Notes: generated by a model from the sequence alone, not told the origin. A DNA stretch of 64,000 nucleotides from Nitrosospira multiformis (GCF_900111585.1 NZ_FOHI01000001.1:372001-436000), one strand, 5' to 3'; numbered from the stretch's first letter, positions 26,644 through 35,626 are shown. Made by a program: numbers and translations.

Positions 26644-26853
26644 TCAGGATCGGAGCAGTATCTTCTGAAGCTGAAATACAGCTCTGATTCTGATTATTTT
26701 TTCCTTATTACCCCGATCGGATGGATTCGTACGCGACCACTTTTCTGCTGCCGGACAACAGGTTTACCCCATTCATGAAGGATGGAGGGGAGCAAAGCGC
26801 GGCTCATCATTCGACATCATTCTTCATCGAATTTTCATATCGCCTGCTCTAAT
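26644..26853 (+). pseudogene. Degraded 3' end of an outer-membrane beta-barrel gene
   Basis: Read across three frames the sequence gives YLLKLKYSSDSDYFF, then PYYPDRMDSYATTFLLPDN and RFTPFMKDGG, then FFIEFSYRLL and TAA (26851-26853). The frame changes fall at a T6 run (about 26697-26702) and at about 26820. The alternating aromatic C-terminal strand ending in Leu is typical of outer-membrane barrels. The exact family is unknown and the 5' part is gone. Confidence 0.4.
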
Positions 26854-26977
26854 TCTACGCAGCTCGTTTGGTTTGATATGCTGGTTGCGTTGATGTAAGT
26901 GGGTCAAATTGAGCGCTTCGTTCGTATTTAAGCCTGACGACCAACCCAGCAAAGTTGGTGTCCTCGAAAAATTCTGC

Positions 26978-27117
26978 TACGCCGATATCTATCATGCCAA
27001 CTGCGTAATCCTCTCGAAGATATTACCATCCTCGAAGATGCCTCCTTCATTATGAAAGAGCGCCAAGATGTACCGCAGCGATATCGCGAAATAACTTGGG
27101 AACTGCTGAACTGCTGA
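26978..27117 (+). pseudogene. Degraded C-terminal end of an amidohydrolase
   Basis: YADIYHAN in one frame is followed after a shift by NPLEDITILEDASFIMKE (from 27007), which resembles the usual end of imidazolonepropionase-like amidohydrolases (YADL..V.GNPLEDI..LED...V.K.G). The frame ends at TGA 27115-27117. The rest of the gene is absent. Confidence 0.4.
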
Positions 27118-27165
27118 ACAATCGTCCGTCGTGCCTATGAGGGTTTTGTTCAGCGCTTCCTCAGG

Positions 27166-27654
27166 CTAATGGTGGTCGTGAAAATGTTCTGCCGCTGGAC
27201 CACCTGATGGGACATTTGACTGCTCTGTGAGGCGAATCTGGTAAGTGACATGGCAAGTGGAACACTTCATCATCGATTCGCTTAATTGCCGCAAGGTATG
27301 CCGCAGGTCTTTCCGGGACTCGGCATCAGCGGCGATTTCGTCGAACGCCTTATGCACGGACATGCCGAGCTGCATGAATTCCATAGGCAGCACTGACTGG
27401 AGATGATTTTCCCCCTTATGCGCCATACCCATACCCAGCGCGCGAGCATGCGCTGCTACCGCCAGCATGTCTTCCTTAGAGAGGGCCTCGAGAATACGTT
27501 GAGTTCCTGATAGCAAGGCGCGCATTTCCGTTAATATATGATCGCGCTGAAGCTCATTCAGCGTGAGGACCTGACGTTTGTCGATTTCACTGGCGGTGGC
27601 AGTAGCGACAATAAAAGCCAGTAGAACAGTAAAAACAGCCAAAATCTTTTTCAA
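27166..27654 (-). CDS. Exported c-type cytochrome-like protein with one CxxCH and a His-rich tail
   Basis: A TTG start at 27654, six bases after GGGAG, gives 162 residues. The signal peptide is MKKILAVFTVLLAFIVATA with cleavage near ATA-S. The mature part is helical, with one heme motif CSTCH (about 133-137), in the position expected for cytochrome c' (helix bundle, C-terminal heme). It ends in a His-rich tail (AEHFHDHH) that could bind metal. Likely periplasmic. Cytochrome c'-type proteins bind NO or move electrons. The exact role is unknown. Confidence 0.75.
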   Translation of the reverse strand: MKKILAVFTVLLAFIVATATASEIDKRQVLTLNELQRDHILTEMRALLSGTQRILEALSKEDMLAVAAHARALGMGMAHKGENHLQSVLPMEFMQLGMSVHKAFDEIAADAESRKDLRHTLRQLSESMMKCSTCHVTYQIRLTEQSNVPSGGPAAEHFHDHH

Positions 27655-27755
27655 CTTGATCTCCCGTCCGTTCGGTTTCTACTCACTCACCTGTTATTGC
27701 GTCATGATTCCTGCAATCAGCTTTTACCGGGATTATCGCTCTAGTGCTGAGCTTG

Positions 27756-29126
27756 TCAACCGATAGCCACTCGAGATTCCTTACGTCCAGTTTCGCTGAC
27801 CTGCCGCGCGTGCAGATCGTGCGCGTCGGAGCGGGTAATTTCAACTTCAATAAATTCACCCGGTTTTAATTTTTTTGCTTTGTCGATATAAACCAGGCCA
27901 TCGATTTCCGGAGCGTCGGCAGTACTGCGGGCGACAGCCTTGTTTTTGCTTATGTCGTCTATCAGTACAATCATGCGTTTGCCGATTTTGCGGCCTAGGC
28001 GTTCAGCACTGATTTTTTCCTGTGTTGCCATGAAACGCGCCCGTCGCTCTTCTTTCACCTCTTCCGGCACAGGATCGGGGAGCGCGTTCGCCGCCGCACC
28101 TTCGACAGGTGAATAGGCAAAGCAGCCAACACGATCAAGTTGCGCTTCCTCAAGAAACTCCAGGAGTTGTTCGAATTCCACCTCCGTTTCTCCGGGAAAG
28201 CCGACAATGAAGGTACTGCGCAGAGTGATATCGGGGCAGACTTCACGCCATCGCCGAATGCGGGAAAGATTGTTTTCGGAGTTGGCCGGACGTTTCATCG
28301 CCTTCAAGATACGCGGACTGGCGTGCTGAAACGGCACATCGAGATACGAAAGAATTTTCCCCTCGGCCATGAGCGGAATCACTTCATCGACATGCGGGTA
28401 AGGGTAAACATAATGGAGGCGAACCCATACTCCTAATTCACCCAGCGCGCGCGCCAGTTCGGTCATCCGCGTTTTCAGCGGCCTGCCTTGCCAGAAACCG
28501 GGACGGTATTTGACGTCTACCCCATAGGCACTTGTATCCTGCGAAATGACGAGCAATTCCCTGACCCCTGCATTCACCAGGTTTTCCGCTTCCTCCATGA
28601 CCTGATGGATGGGGCGGCTGACGAGGTCTCCGCGCATCGAAGGGATAATGCAGAAGGTACAGCGGTGATTGCAGCCTTCGGAGATCTTGAGATAGGCGTA
28701 ATGCCGGGGTGTCAGCTTTATGCCTTGTGGAGGAATGAGACTGGTATAGGGATCGTGCGGCTGGGGCAGATGCATGTGGACCGCAGCCATGACTTCGGGC
28801 AGGGCGTGAGGTCCTGTCACCGCCAGTACTTGTGGATGGGCTTGCTTGACCACATCCCCGCCTTCTTTTGCTCCAAGGCAACCAGTGACGATCACCTTGC
28901 CGTTTTCCGCCAACGCCTCGCCGATAGCGTCGAGTGACTCTTCCACCGCGCTATCGATAAAACCACAGGTATTGACGACTACAAGGTCCGCATCCTCATA
29001 GGTAGAGGAAGTTTCATAGCCTTCGGCACGCAGCTGGGTAAGAATCTGCTCGGAGTCCACCAAGGCCTTGGGGCAACCGAGGGAGACAAAGCCGATACGG
29101 GGAGTCTGCTGTTTCAGAGATGCCAT
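27756..29126 (-). CDS. rimO: Ribosomal protein S12 methylthiotransferase RimO
   Basis: 456 residues with the three MTTase parts: an N-terminal UPF0004 domain with cysteines in [19 protein letters not shown] and GCLGA; the radical SAM core [16 protein letters not shown]; and a C-terminal TRAM domain. It adds a methylthio group to Asp88 of ribosomal protein S12. [12 protein letters not shown] and the [15 protein letters not shown] segment separate RimO from MiaB. It is transcribed alone. Confidence 0.93.
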   Translation of the reverse strand: MASLKQQTPRIGFVSLGCPKALVDSEQILTQLRAEGYETSSTYEDADLVVVNTCGFIDSAVEESLDAIGEALAENGKVIVTGCLGAKEGGDVVKQAHPQVLAVTGPHALPEVMAAVHMHLPQPHDPYTSLIPPQGIKLTPRHYAYLKISEGCNHRCTFCIIPSMRGDLVSRPIHQVMEEAENLVNAGVRELLVISQDTSAYGVDVKYRPGFWQGRPLKTRMTELARALGELGVWVRLHYVYPYPHVDEVIPLMAEGKILSYLDVPFQHASPRILKAMKRPANSENNLSRIRRWREVCPDITLRSTFIVGFPGETEVEFEQLLEFLEEAQLDRVGCFAYSPVEGAAANALPDPVPEEVKEERRARFMATQEKISAERLGRKIGKRMIVLIDDISKNKAVARSTADAPEIDGLVYIDKAKKLKPGEFIEVEITRSDAHDLHARQVSETGRKESRVAIG

Positions 29127-29279
29127 TTGATTTGTAATATCGCTTTTCCCATGGGAAAGTCAGAGTGAGAAGAATGATGTATTTTTGCAGAGACAAAATA
29201 TCTGGCTGAGGATTCCCCGGAAGGTTGGGAATGCGCTTCAGGATTTTTGAGGAGTGAGAAGGGCTTGAGCAAATGAAGC

Positions 29280-30077
29280 TCACGCATGATGAGCAAACAG
29301 GTTTCCAGCTAACCAGATCGAGCTGATGCCGAGGGTGATGAGGGCGACCTGCTTGATGGTCGCGTCGATTTCCGGGCGCCTGTGCAAACCCGGTATGAGA
29401 TCCGACATTGCCACATAAATCATGGCCGCTGCTGCGAGGCCCAGCAGCGACGGAATCAGGTGTCTCATATCCTGCAACATGAAGTAGGCCAACATGCTCC
29501 CAAGCAAGGTGGCCGCGCTGGACAACAGATTGAAAAGCAGTGCCTGTTTTCGGGTATAGCCGGAATTGAGCAGTATCAGAAAATCGCTGGCTTCCTGGGG
29601 AATTTCATGGGCAATGATGGCAATGGCGGTGACAATACCCAACTGTATGTCGGCCATGAAGGCGGCAGCAATCAGTATGCCGTCGACGAAATTGTGAAAC
29701 GTGTCGCCCAGCATGATCATCATGCCGCTGCGGCCGTGGTCATGCTGATGTGTTCCGGCGGCGATTACGCTGCGGGTGGGATCATGAACTTCACATTCTT
29801 CCGAATGGCAGTGACGCCACAATACCAGTTTTTCCAGAATGAAGAATAGCAGGATACCGAACAGCACGGTGGCCGTCATTTGCCCCGGGTTTTTCGAAAG
29901 TTCGAGCGCTTCCGGTAGTGCGTTGAGGAAAGCGGCCCCCAATAGCGCTCCAATGGCATACGAGATCAATATCTGAACCCAGGAGGTGCGCGTGTTGAGC
30001 GTCAGCACGGCAGCGAACAATACGCTCAGGATACCCCCGAACAAGCTGGTGACGATGATCCAGGCAAAGGTCGACAT
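29280..30077 (-). CDS. ZIP-family metal transporter
   Basis: 265 residues from the ATG at 30077; the longer open frame upstream is not protein-like. There are seven or eight membrane segments. The metal-binding pairs of ZIP transporters are present as HNFVDGILIAAAF (TM4) and HEIPQEASDFLIL (TM5). A cytoplasmic His-rich loop (CHSEEC, GTHQHDHGR) lies between TM3 and TM4. It probably takes up zinc or iron across the inner membrane. The gene stands alone in reverse orientation. Confidence 0.88.
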   Translation of the reverse strand: MSTFAWIIVTSLFGGILSVLFAAVLTLNTRTSWVQILISYAIGALLGAAFLNALPEALELSKNPGQMTATVLFGILLFFILEKLVLWRHCHSEECEVHDPTRSVIAAGTHQHDHGRSGMMIMLGDTFHNFVDGILIAAAFMADIQLGIVTAIAIIAHEIPQEASDFLILLNSGYTRKQALLFNLLSSAATLLGSMLAYFMLQDMRHLIPSLLGLAAAAMIYVAMSDLIPGLHRRPEIDATIKQVALITLGISSIWLAGNLFAHHA

Positions 30078-30224
30078 CGATGCTATTGAGACACCCGCGG
30101 GAAAAGGCGCGATTATACGCTGTTGCGCCCAAGTTACGGTGACGGCGCGAGTGGATCCGGCCACAAGACCATTCCAACCGGCATATTATCGCCGTTATTG
30201 CTGCTGTTGCTGTACTGTCCGGAC

Positions 30225-30959
30225 TCATGCCAGCCAGATCAGGGCGGCCATACGTCCTGTGCTGCCATCGCGCCGATAAGAAAAAAACCTTGCGGGATCG
30301 CTGAAAGTACATTCCCCTTCGCCATATACCTCGGTAATGCCGGCATTCTTCAACTGCTGCCGCGCCAGCAGGAAAAGGTCGGCATACCATTTCCCCTTAT
30401 GGAGATCCGGGCGGAAGGCGAGGGTGGCTTCTTCATCGCGCTCGATAAAAGCCCGTCGTACTTCCTCCCCGACTTCGAAATGCCGTGGACCGATTGCCGG
30501 ACCGAGCCAGGCCATAAGAGAAGTCGGATCTGTTCCCATCGCAGATATGGCCTGCTCCACGATTCCTCCGGCCAATCCGCGCCACCCGCCGTGAAGCGCG
30601 CCCACCGTGGTTCCTTCGCGATCACACAACAGTATGGGCAGACAGTCGGCTACAAGAATCGCGCAGATGTGACCGGAGCGCTGACTGAATGCAGCGTCGC
30701 CGCAGGATGAGGACGTGCAATCATTGCGGTCGATATGGATCATGCCCGTGCCATGCACCTGGTTCAGCCACCGAGGTTCGGCGGGTAAAAACCGCCGCAG
30801 CAGGGCGCGGTTTTGTTCGACCGCTCCCGTATCGTCACCCACATGGCCACCCAGGTTAAGGCTGGCATAAGGCCCATGACTCACTCCACCGTTGCGTGTA
30901 GTGAACAATGCTTTGACATTGGGCGGGGCAGGCCAGTCCGGAGTGATCCAGTCGTTCAT
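30225..30959 (-). CDS. pgeF: Peptidoglycan editing factor / multicopper polyphenol oxidase-type purine phosphorylase
   Basis: 244 residues of the YfiH/LACC1 family. The zinc ligands and active-site region are visible as LNQVHGTG, DCLPILLCD and GALHGGWRGLAGGI. Family members have been reported as purine nucleoside phosphorylases and as enzymes that limit misincorporated L-Ser in cell-wall precursors. The start overlaps the rluD stop by four bases (ATGA), so the two are translationally coupled, which is the usual rluD-pgeF arrangement. Confidence 0.9.
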   Translation of the reverse strand: MNDWITPDWPAPPNVKALFTTRNGGVSHGPYASLNLGGHVGDDTGAVEQNRALLRRFLPAEPRWLNQVHGTGMIHIDRNDCTSSSCGDAAFSQRSGHICAILVADCLPILLCDREGTTVGALHGGWRGLAGGIVEQAISAMGTDPTSLMAWLGPAIGPRHFEVGEEVRRAFIERDEEATLAFRPDLHKGKWYADLFLLARQQLKNAGITEVYGEGECTFSDPARFFSYRRDGSTGRMAALIWLA

Positions 30960-32011
30960 TTGATCATGGTTGGAATTGCATGGGATTCTTTATCACGTGC
31001 TTTCCGAAGCATCAGCAGCAGATTGCTCATGTCTTCCGGCAATGGCGCTTCCCATCCCCTTCTCTGGTCGTTCTGCGGATGCGTCAATTCCAGCCTGTGG
31101 GCATGCAACGCTTGTCGGGGAAAAGTAGCTAACTGCATCGTCGCACTGCTGCCTTTTTTTGCTTTGCCGCCATACAACGGATCTCCCACCAGGGGATGGC
31201 CGAGAGACTGCATGTGCACGCGTATCTGATGCGTGCGCCCTGTCTCCAGGCTGCACCGGAGCAAGGTGCAATCGGTGAATTGCTCCAATACCTCGTAACG
31301 TGTGCGTGCTTCCTTTCCACTCGCGACTACTGCCATTCTGGTCCGCTGTATCGGATGGCGGCCGATCGGTGCGTCAACCCATCCGTGGGAGGAAACGCTG
31401 CCCCAGACCAGCGCCAGATAATCCCGCTTGACCATGCGCTTTTGCAACTGGCGCACCAGGCTGGTTTGGGCTTCCAGGGTTTTTGCCACCACCAGGAGAC
31501 CGCTGGTTTCCTTGTCCAGACGGTGAACGATACCGGAGCGCGGTATGGCGCTCAATTGTGGAGAATGGTGCAGCAATGCATTGAGCAGGGTGCCCTGCCA
31601 GTTTCCGCTGCCGGGATGGACTACGAGCCCTGCGGGCTTATTGATGATAATGATGGCGTTATCTTCATGGACAATATCCAGTGCAATGGCTTCCGGCGCA
31701 TGCGCAGTTTCAGCAGAATCACGTGCGGGATAGAGCTCGATCTTTTCCCCACCCCACACTTTCTGCCGGGGAATGCTGCATGCGCCATCTACGCTTACCC
31801 TCTTTTCCAGAATCCATGATTGCAGCCGACTGCGAGACCATTCGGACAATAGTTGCGCCAGGGCCTGATCCAGCCGGAGGCCGGCGCAATGGTCGGGAAT
31901 GATCAGTTCCACAATCCTCCCGGGCGGCTCGGGCGTCGGATGCGCTGGTTCGAGCGCTATAGGCTTTGCGCTATAATGGTTATTCCTTTTTCCTGGCGCC
32001 GAACTCATCAT
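30956..32011 (-). CDS. rluD: 23S rRNA pseudouridine synthase RluD
   Basis: 351 residues from the first of two adjacent ATGs (32011 and 32008). The N-terminal S4-like domain (LRLDQALAQLLSEWSRSRLQ) is followed by the catalytic domain with the Asp in RSGIVHRLDKETSGLLVV, then the LETGRTHQIRVHM signature. It modifies U1911, U1915 and U1917 in helix 69 of 23S rRNA. The start codon region CATCATG is shared with the divergent bamD ATG, so leader and promoter of each gene must lie inside the other or further in. A later start near residue 36 cannot be excluded. Confidence 0.9.
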   Translation of the reverse strand: MMSSAPGKRNNHYSAKPIALEPAHPTPEPPGRIVELIIPDHCAGLRLDQALAQLLSEWSRSRLQSWILEKRVSVDGACSIPRQKVWGGEKIELYPARDSAETAHAPEAIALDIVHEDNAIIIINKPAGLVVHPGSGNWQGTLLNALLHHSPQLSAIPRSGIVHRLDKETSGLLVVAKTLEAQTSLVRQLQKRMVKRDYLALVWGSVSSHGWVDAPIGRHPIQRTRMAVVASGKEARTRYEVLEQFTDCTLLRCSLETGRTHQIRVHMQSLGHPLVGDPLYGGKAKKGSSATMQLATFPRQALHAHRLELTHPQNDQRRGWEAPLPEDMSNLLLMLRKARDKESHAIPTMIK

Positions 32012-32810
32012 GTTACGTAGTGTAGCTTTATTTTTCGTATTGCTGCTATCGGCATGCAGTCTGCTCCCCAAGGAAGCGCAGGACACCAAGGCCTGGTCTG
32101 CGAGTAAATACTATACCGAGGCAAAGTCGGAATTGAACGACGGCAATTATGCCGCCGCCATTAAACTGTTCGAAGCGCTGGAAGCGCGTTACCCTTACGG
32201 GCGCTATGCGCAGCAGGCGCAGCTGGAAATAGGCTATGCGCATTACAAGGATGGCGAGCAGGCGCTGGCGATTGCGGCTGCCGATCGTTTCATCAAGCTT
32301 CATCCAAACCATCCCAATGTGGATTATGCGTATTACCTGAAGGGTCTGGCGAATTTCAACGATGACCTGGGGTTGATGGGCATCGTCACGGAAAAAATTC
32401 TCAACCAGGACATGAGCGAGCGCGATCCCAAGGCATCGCACGAATCATTTGAAAATTTCAAGGAGCTGGTGAATCGTTTTCCCAAAAGCAAGTACGCGCC
32501 GGATGCAGTACAACGCATGAAGCATCTGGTCAACGTCGTAGCGCTGAATGAAATACAGGTGGCCCGCTACTATATGAAACGGGGAGGGTATGTTGCCGCA
32601 GCCAACCGCGCCCAATATGCCTTGAAGGAATATCCGCAAACACCGGCGACGGAAGAAGCCTTGTTCATCATGGTGAAGGCCTACGATGCCTTGGGCATGA
32701 CGGATTTGCGCGATGATGCCGATCGTGTCATGAGAAAAAACTTTCCAAACAGCCGTTTCCTATCCGACTCGACGGGGATCAGCGGCGAGCCCTGGTGGAA
32801 ATTCTGGTGA
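32010..32810 (+). CDS. bamD: Outer membrane assembly lipoprotein BamD
   Basis: 266 residues with lipobox LLSACS (signal MLRSVALFFVLLLSAC) and five TPR-like repeats (YYTEAKSELNDGNYAAAIKL, then RYPYGRYAQQAQLEIGYAHY and so on). BamD is the essential lipoprotein partner of BamA in outer-membrane protein insertion. It is divergent from rluD with start codons overlapping in CATG. The ribosome site is weak. Confidence 0.92.
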   Translation: MLRSVALFFVLLLSACSLLPKEAQDTKAWSASKYYTEAKSELNDGNYAAAIKLFEALEARYPYGRYAQQAQLEIGYAHYKDGEQALAIAAADRFIKLHPNHPNVDYAYYLKGLANFNDDLGLMGIVTEKILNQDMSERDPKASHESFENFKELVNRFPKSKYAPDAVQRMKHLVNVVALNEIQVARYYMKRGGYVAAANRAQYALKEYPQTPATEEALFIMVKAYDALGMTDLRDDADRVMRKNFPNSRFLSDSTGISGEPWWKFW

Positions 32811-32968
32811 TGTCAGCAATGCCACAATGTCACTGAGGCGGTTGAATAACTGAGTTGCAAAATTGAGGGCTAGGAACGTCTGAACAAGTTTCCCTGAGAC
32901 GCGACGGAACTTTGCTGGATGGAATGCGCTAAAGGCAACGACGCAAATGGTGCGGCTTGGCAGCGGAA

Positions 32969-33012
32969 TGCCGGCAATCAAGGTGGAGATTGCCGGCAAC
33001 CAAGCTGGAGAT
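32969..33012. repeat. 22-bp tandem duplication
   Basis: Two adjacent copies beginning TGCCGGCAA (32969-32990 and 32991-33012) differ at two positions. They lie in a 280-base gap with no gene between bamD and a reverse-strand secreted-protein gene. Confidence 0.6.
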
Positions 33013-33094
33013 GGAATCGCAGTCATCATCCTGATTTTGATAACAACGTACTCTGCGAAGCTTGTTCAGCGTTTTCCGGATGTAGTGCGACAAC

Positions 33095-33427
33095 TTACCT
33101 CTGCGTCGTTCCCTTTATTTGTTCGAGTACGATCTGATCCAGCGCACTAGAAGTGCTCCTTGCCGTACAGCTTCCAGTTCCACCGGCAGCTTGGGTGCCT
33201 AGAACATTTGCGGCAATGTTACATACGGCGGCAGCTACAGAAACAGGTGCCTGCACAGTAACCGGGATCTGGCTGACATCAACATTGATGTTTTTCGCAA
33301 TATTGTTCGCGACGTTTCTGATGTCCACACTGATCAGGCCAGACTGCGCTTGAGCAATTGTACTTGGTCCCATACTGAACAGTACAGCTGCGCCGATTCC
33401 TGCTAATACCTTTTTTACAGTCTTCAT
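33095..33427 (-). CDS. Small exported hydrophobic protein with two cysteines
   Basis: 110 residues. The signal peptide MKTVKKVLAGIGAAVLFSMG ends near AQA-Q (about 28). The mature part is rich in Val/Ile/Asn/Ala with alternating hydrophobics (NVDVSQIPVTVQAPVSVAAA) and two cysteines about 18 residues apart. The VQ-PVxV...C pattern superficially recalls actinobacterial chaplins, which is only a resemblance. The AAGGAGAT ribosome site is strong. A perfect 21-bp tandem duplication lies directly upstream. The family is unknown. Confidence 0.65.
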   Translation of the reverse strand: MKTVKKVLAGIGAAVLFSMGPSTIAQAQSGLISVDIRNVANNIAKNINVDVSQIPVTVQAPVSVAAAVCNIAANVLGTQAAGGTGSCTARSTSSALDQIVLEQIKGTTQR

Positions 33428-33438
33428 GATAAATCTCC

Positions 33439-33480
33439 TTTTCCCTCTCTTATATATAATTTTCCCTCTCTTATATATAA
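33439..33480. repeat. Perfect 21-bp tandem duplication in a leader/promoter
   Basis: Two exact, adjacent 21-base copies (33439-33459 and 33460-33480) lie just upstream of the ribosome site of the secreted-protein gene at 33427. On its strand each copy reads TTATATATAAGAGAGGGAAAA. Each holds a -10-like TATATA and a purine-rich GAGAGGG, so the duplication may double promoter or leader elements. Confidence 0.7.
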
Positions 33481-33597
33481 ATATATAAAGATTTCTTAGC
33501 TATTCAAAAATCATAGCCAGGGATGCGGCTTCCAGGGCTTTTTTAGGTATAGCACCTCATACCCGGAGCGCAAGAGAACAATTCGAAATTATTTAGA

Positions 33598-34098
33598 CTA
33601 GGACGCCAGGGGGTCGAGCGCTGATCTCTCCAGTATCGATTCCTCGCTCGTTACCTCATCCTGCAGGCGAATGGCGATAACGTCGCATTTCGCATGATGG
33701 AGAACGCTGTTTGCTGTCGATCCCAGCAGTAGTGCAAGGCCGTGGCGTCCGTGCGAGCCGACAATAATGAGGTCGACCTGTTCCTGCTCTGCTACGCGAA
33801 CTATTTCCTGTGCGGGCACGCCCCATACCAGCCAGCGCTGGCGGACGTCCACTCCCAAACGGTCAGCCACTTGTTCCAGCTTCTTTTTTTCCGCTTCCAG
33901 CAACTCGTAAGCTGAATATTCCTCGAGGGGGACAATGGTTCCATAAGCCATATCAGGCATGGGAATGTTATCCAGCACATGAATAATGCTAAGCTTTGCC
34001 TGAAATGTTTCCGCCAGATACCTTGCTTTTCGGATAACGTGATTTCCGTGCTCCGAAAAGTCCACTGCCAGGAGAATATGTCTGTAGCTACCGATCAT
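33598..34098 (-). CDS. Universal stress protein (UspA family)
   Basis: 166 residues, a single Usp domain. ILLAVDFSEHGNHV is the start, and the ATP-binding motif G-x2-G-x9-G-S/T is present as GSHGRHGLALLLGSTANSV (about 114-132). It is an ATP-binding type of cytoplasmic Usp linked to stress survival. There is a C-terminal extension of about 20 acidic residues. The gene is single. Confidence 0.9.
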   Translation of the reverse strand: MIGSYRHILLAVDFSEHGNHVIRKARYLAETFQAKLSIIHVLDNIPMPDMAYGTIVPLEEYSAYELLEAEKKKLEQVADRLGVDVRQRWLVWGVPAQEIVRVAEQEQVDLIIVGSHGRHGLALLLGSTANSVLHHAKCDVIAIRLQDEVTSEESILERSALDPLAS

Positions 34099-34248
34099 TT
34101 TCTTTATTCATATTCGCAGGGCGAACCTACCAAATATTGATCTCCGAGTCATCTCCGATGAGCTATTCCTGATAAGGCGCAAGGTTACATTACCTCAATT
34201 TCTGAACAGTGACAAACTCCGGAGGCAAGTTGATTCCAGCCTGTGGCT

Positions 34249-34941
34249 TCACCGCGCACCCGGAGAGTCATAAGCAAGCGGTGGTGAAGATTTCTGGGGA
34301 GCCTCGAGCATCGTTTTCAACACTTTCCAGACATTTTCCACGATTTTCTCCTGGGCCCGAGCAGTGGGATGTATCCCATCTGCCTGAAAAAACTCGCGTT
34401 TGTTACCAAAGCCATCCAGGAGGAACGGCACGAGTTTGATGTCGTGGCGTTTGGCGAGTTGAGGGTAAATATCCTGAAACTTTTGAGTATATGTTATGCC
34501 ATAATTTGGCGGCAATTGCATTCCGGCCAACAGTACAGTGGCATTGTTCCGCTTGCAGGCTTCAATGATGGCTTCGAGATTGTCCCGGATGGATCCAATG
34601 GACGCCCCTCTCAGCCCGTCATTACCTCCCAACTCGACAATGACGATGTCAGGACGATGGGTCTTGAGCGCTTTCTCGATCCGGTTGCGTCCTCCCCATG
34701 CGGTTTCGCCACTGATGCTGTTATTGATCAGATATGTCTGAGATTGTGTTTGCAGCCGGTTCTTGAGCAGATTGACCCAGCTTGCATCCGGAGGCAAGCC
34801 ATAACCGGCAGATAAGCTGTCGCCGAATACCATAACGGTCGTGGTCCCGGAGGTGGGTGCAGACGCTGGCCCGACGGTTGCGCCCAAAGTGGGGATAAAG
34901 AATGCCGATACCAGATAGAGAATAACCAGGAAATTTTTCAT
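34249..34941 (-). CDS. tesA: Arylesterase/thioesterase TesA-like SGNH hydrolase
   Basis: 230 residues from the ATG at 34941, giving a signal peptide (MKNFLVILYLVSAFFIPTLG). The SGNH blocks are VFGDSLSAGYG (nucleophile Ser), the Gly block around SGETAWGGR, ELGGNDGLRG (Asn) and DGIHPTARAQ (Asp/His). It is a periplasmic ester or thioester hydrolase. As in many proteobacteria it is divergent from the YbbA-type ATPase gene, with the two ATGs overlapping in CATG. Confidence 0.88.
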   Translation of the reverse strand: MKNFLVILYLVSAFFIPTLGATVGPASAPTSGTTTVMVFGDSLSAGYGLPPDASWVNLLKNRLQTQSQTYLINNSISGETAWGGRNRIEKALKTHRPDIVIVELGGNDGLRGASIGSIRDNLEAIIEACKRNNATVLLAGMQLPPNYGITYTQKFQDIYPQLAKRHDIKLVPFLLDGFGNKREFFQADGIHPTARAQEKIVENVWKVLKTMLEAPQKSSPPLAYDSPGAR

Positions 34942-35626
34942 GACAGATAATGTTGTAGTACGGCCCATCGTGCAGGCGATTGGATTGACCAAGCAAGTGA
35001 ATACCGGCGACGAACAACTCACCATTCTGGAGAACATCAATTTAAGCGTTAATGCTGGCGATTCCGTCGCCGTAGTAGGAGCGTCGGGTTCAGGAAAGTC
35101 GACATTGCTGGGGTTGTTAGCAGGATTAGATACTCCTTCAAGCGGTAAGGTTCACCTTGATGGCGAGGATATTTTTCTGTTGGACGAGGATGCGCGTGCG
35201 GCACTTCGCGGACGCATGCTGGGATTTGTCTTCCAGTCATTTCAACTGTTGCCGGCACTCACTGCGATCGAAAACGTGATGTTGCCCCTGGAGCTTGCAA
35301 ATATATCGGATGCAGGCAGCGCATCGCGTGAATTGCTTGAACGAGTGGGGCTTGGACAGCGTCTAAAGCATTATCCGCGCCAACTCTCAGGAGGGGAGCA
35401 GCAACGCGTCGCCATCGCGCGCGCCTTTGTCACCCAGCCTCGACTGGTATTGGCGGATGAACCGACAGGCAACCTTGATTCCGCGACGGGCGCCCAAATC
35501 ATAGAGCTCATGTTTGAACTGAACCGCGAGCGCGGGACAACGCTCATTCTGGTAACACACGATGAAGCCATCTCTAGCCGTTGTGCAGAGAGAATACGGC
35601 TTGCCGGAGGAATAATCGTAGATTGA
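34940..35626 (+). CDS. ybbA: ABC transporter ATP-binding protein, YbbA/LolD-like
   Basis: 228 residues. Walker A GASGSGKST, Q-loop FQSFQLLPALTA, signature LSGGEQQRVAIARA, Walker B LVLADEPTGNLD and the switch His in VTHDEA are all present. The MacB/LolD subgroup works with a FtsX-like permease. The expected YbbP-type permease gene is missing here. The next genes encode an RND pump instead, after 120 bases. Confidence 0.88.
   Translation: MTDNVVVRPIVQAIGLTKQVNTGDEQLTILENINLSVNAGDSVAVVGASGSGKSTLLGLLAGLDTPSSGKVHLDGEDIFLLDEDARAALRGRMLGFVFQSFQLLPALTAIENVMLPLELANISDAGSASRELLERVGLGQRLKHYPRQLSGGEQQRVAIARAFVTQPRLVLADEPTGNLDSATGAQIIELMFELNRERGTTLILVTHDEAISSRCAERIRLAGGIIVD

Larger units (their letters stand above)
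26015..27165. other. 1.15-kb region without intact genes
   Basis: The region holds a perfect sigma-54 promoter with an inverted repeat (26388-26431), a remnant of an outer-membrane-type protein (26644-26853) and a remnant of an amidohydrolase 3' end (26978-27117). The 66-codon reverse frame at 26442-26642 is hydrophobic at its N-terminus but has no ribosome site, and I do not accept it. Otherwise nothing is seen. Confidence 0.55.

Noticed and set aside
30123..30710. 195-codon forward frame across pgeF
   Set aside because: Antisense to pgeF and partly to the ZIP gene leader; no start signal.
33439..33480. Tandem 21-mers as a CRISPR array
   Set aside because: Only two copies with no spacers between them.
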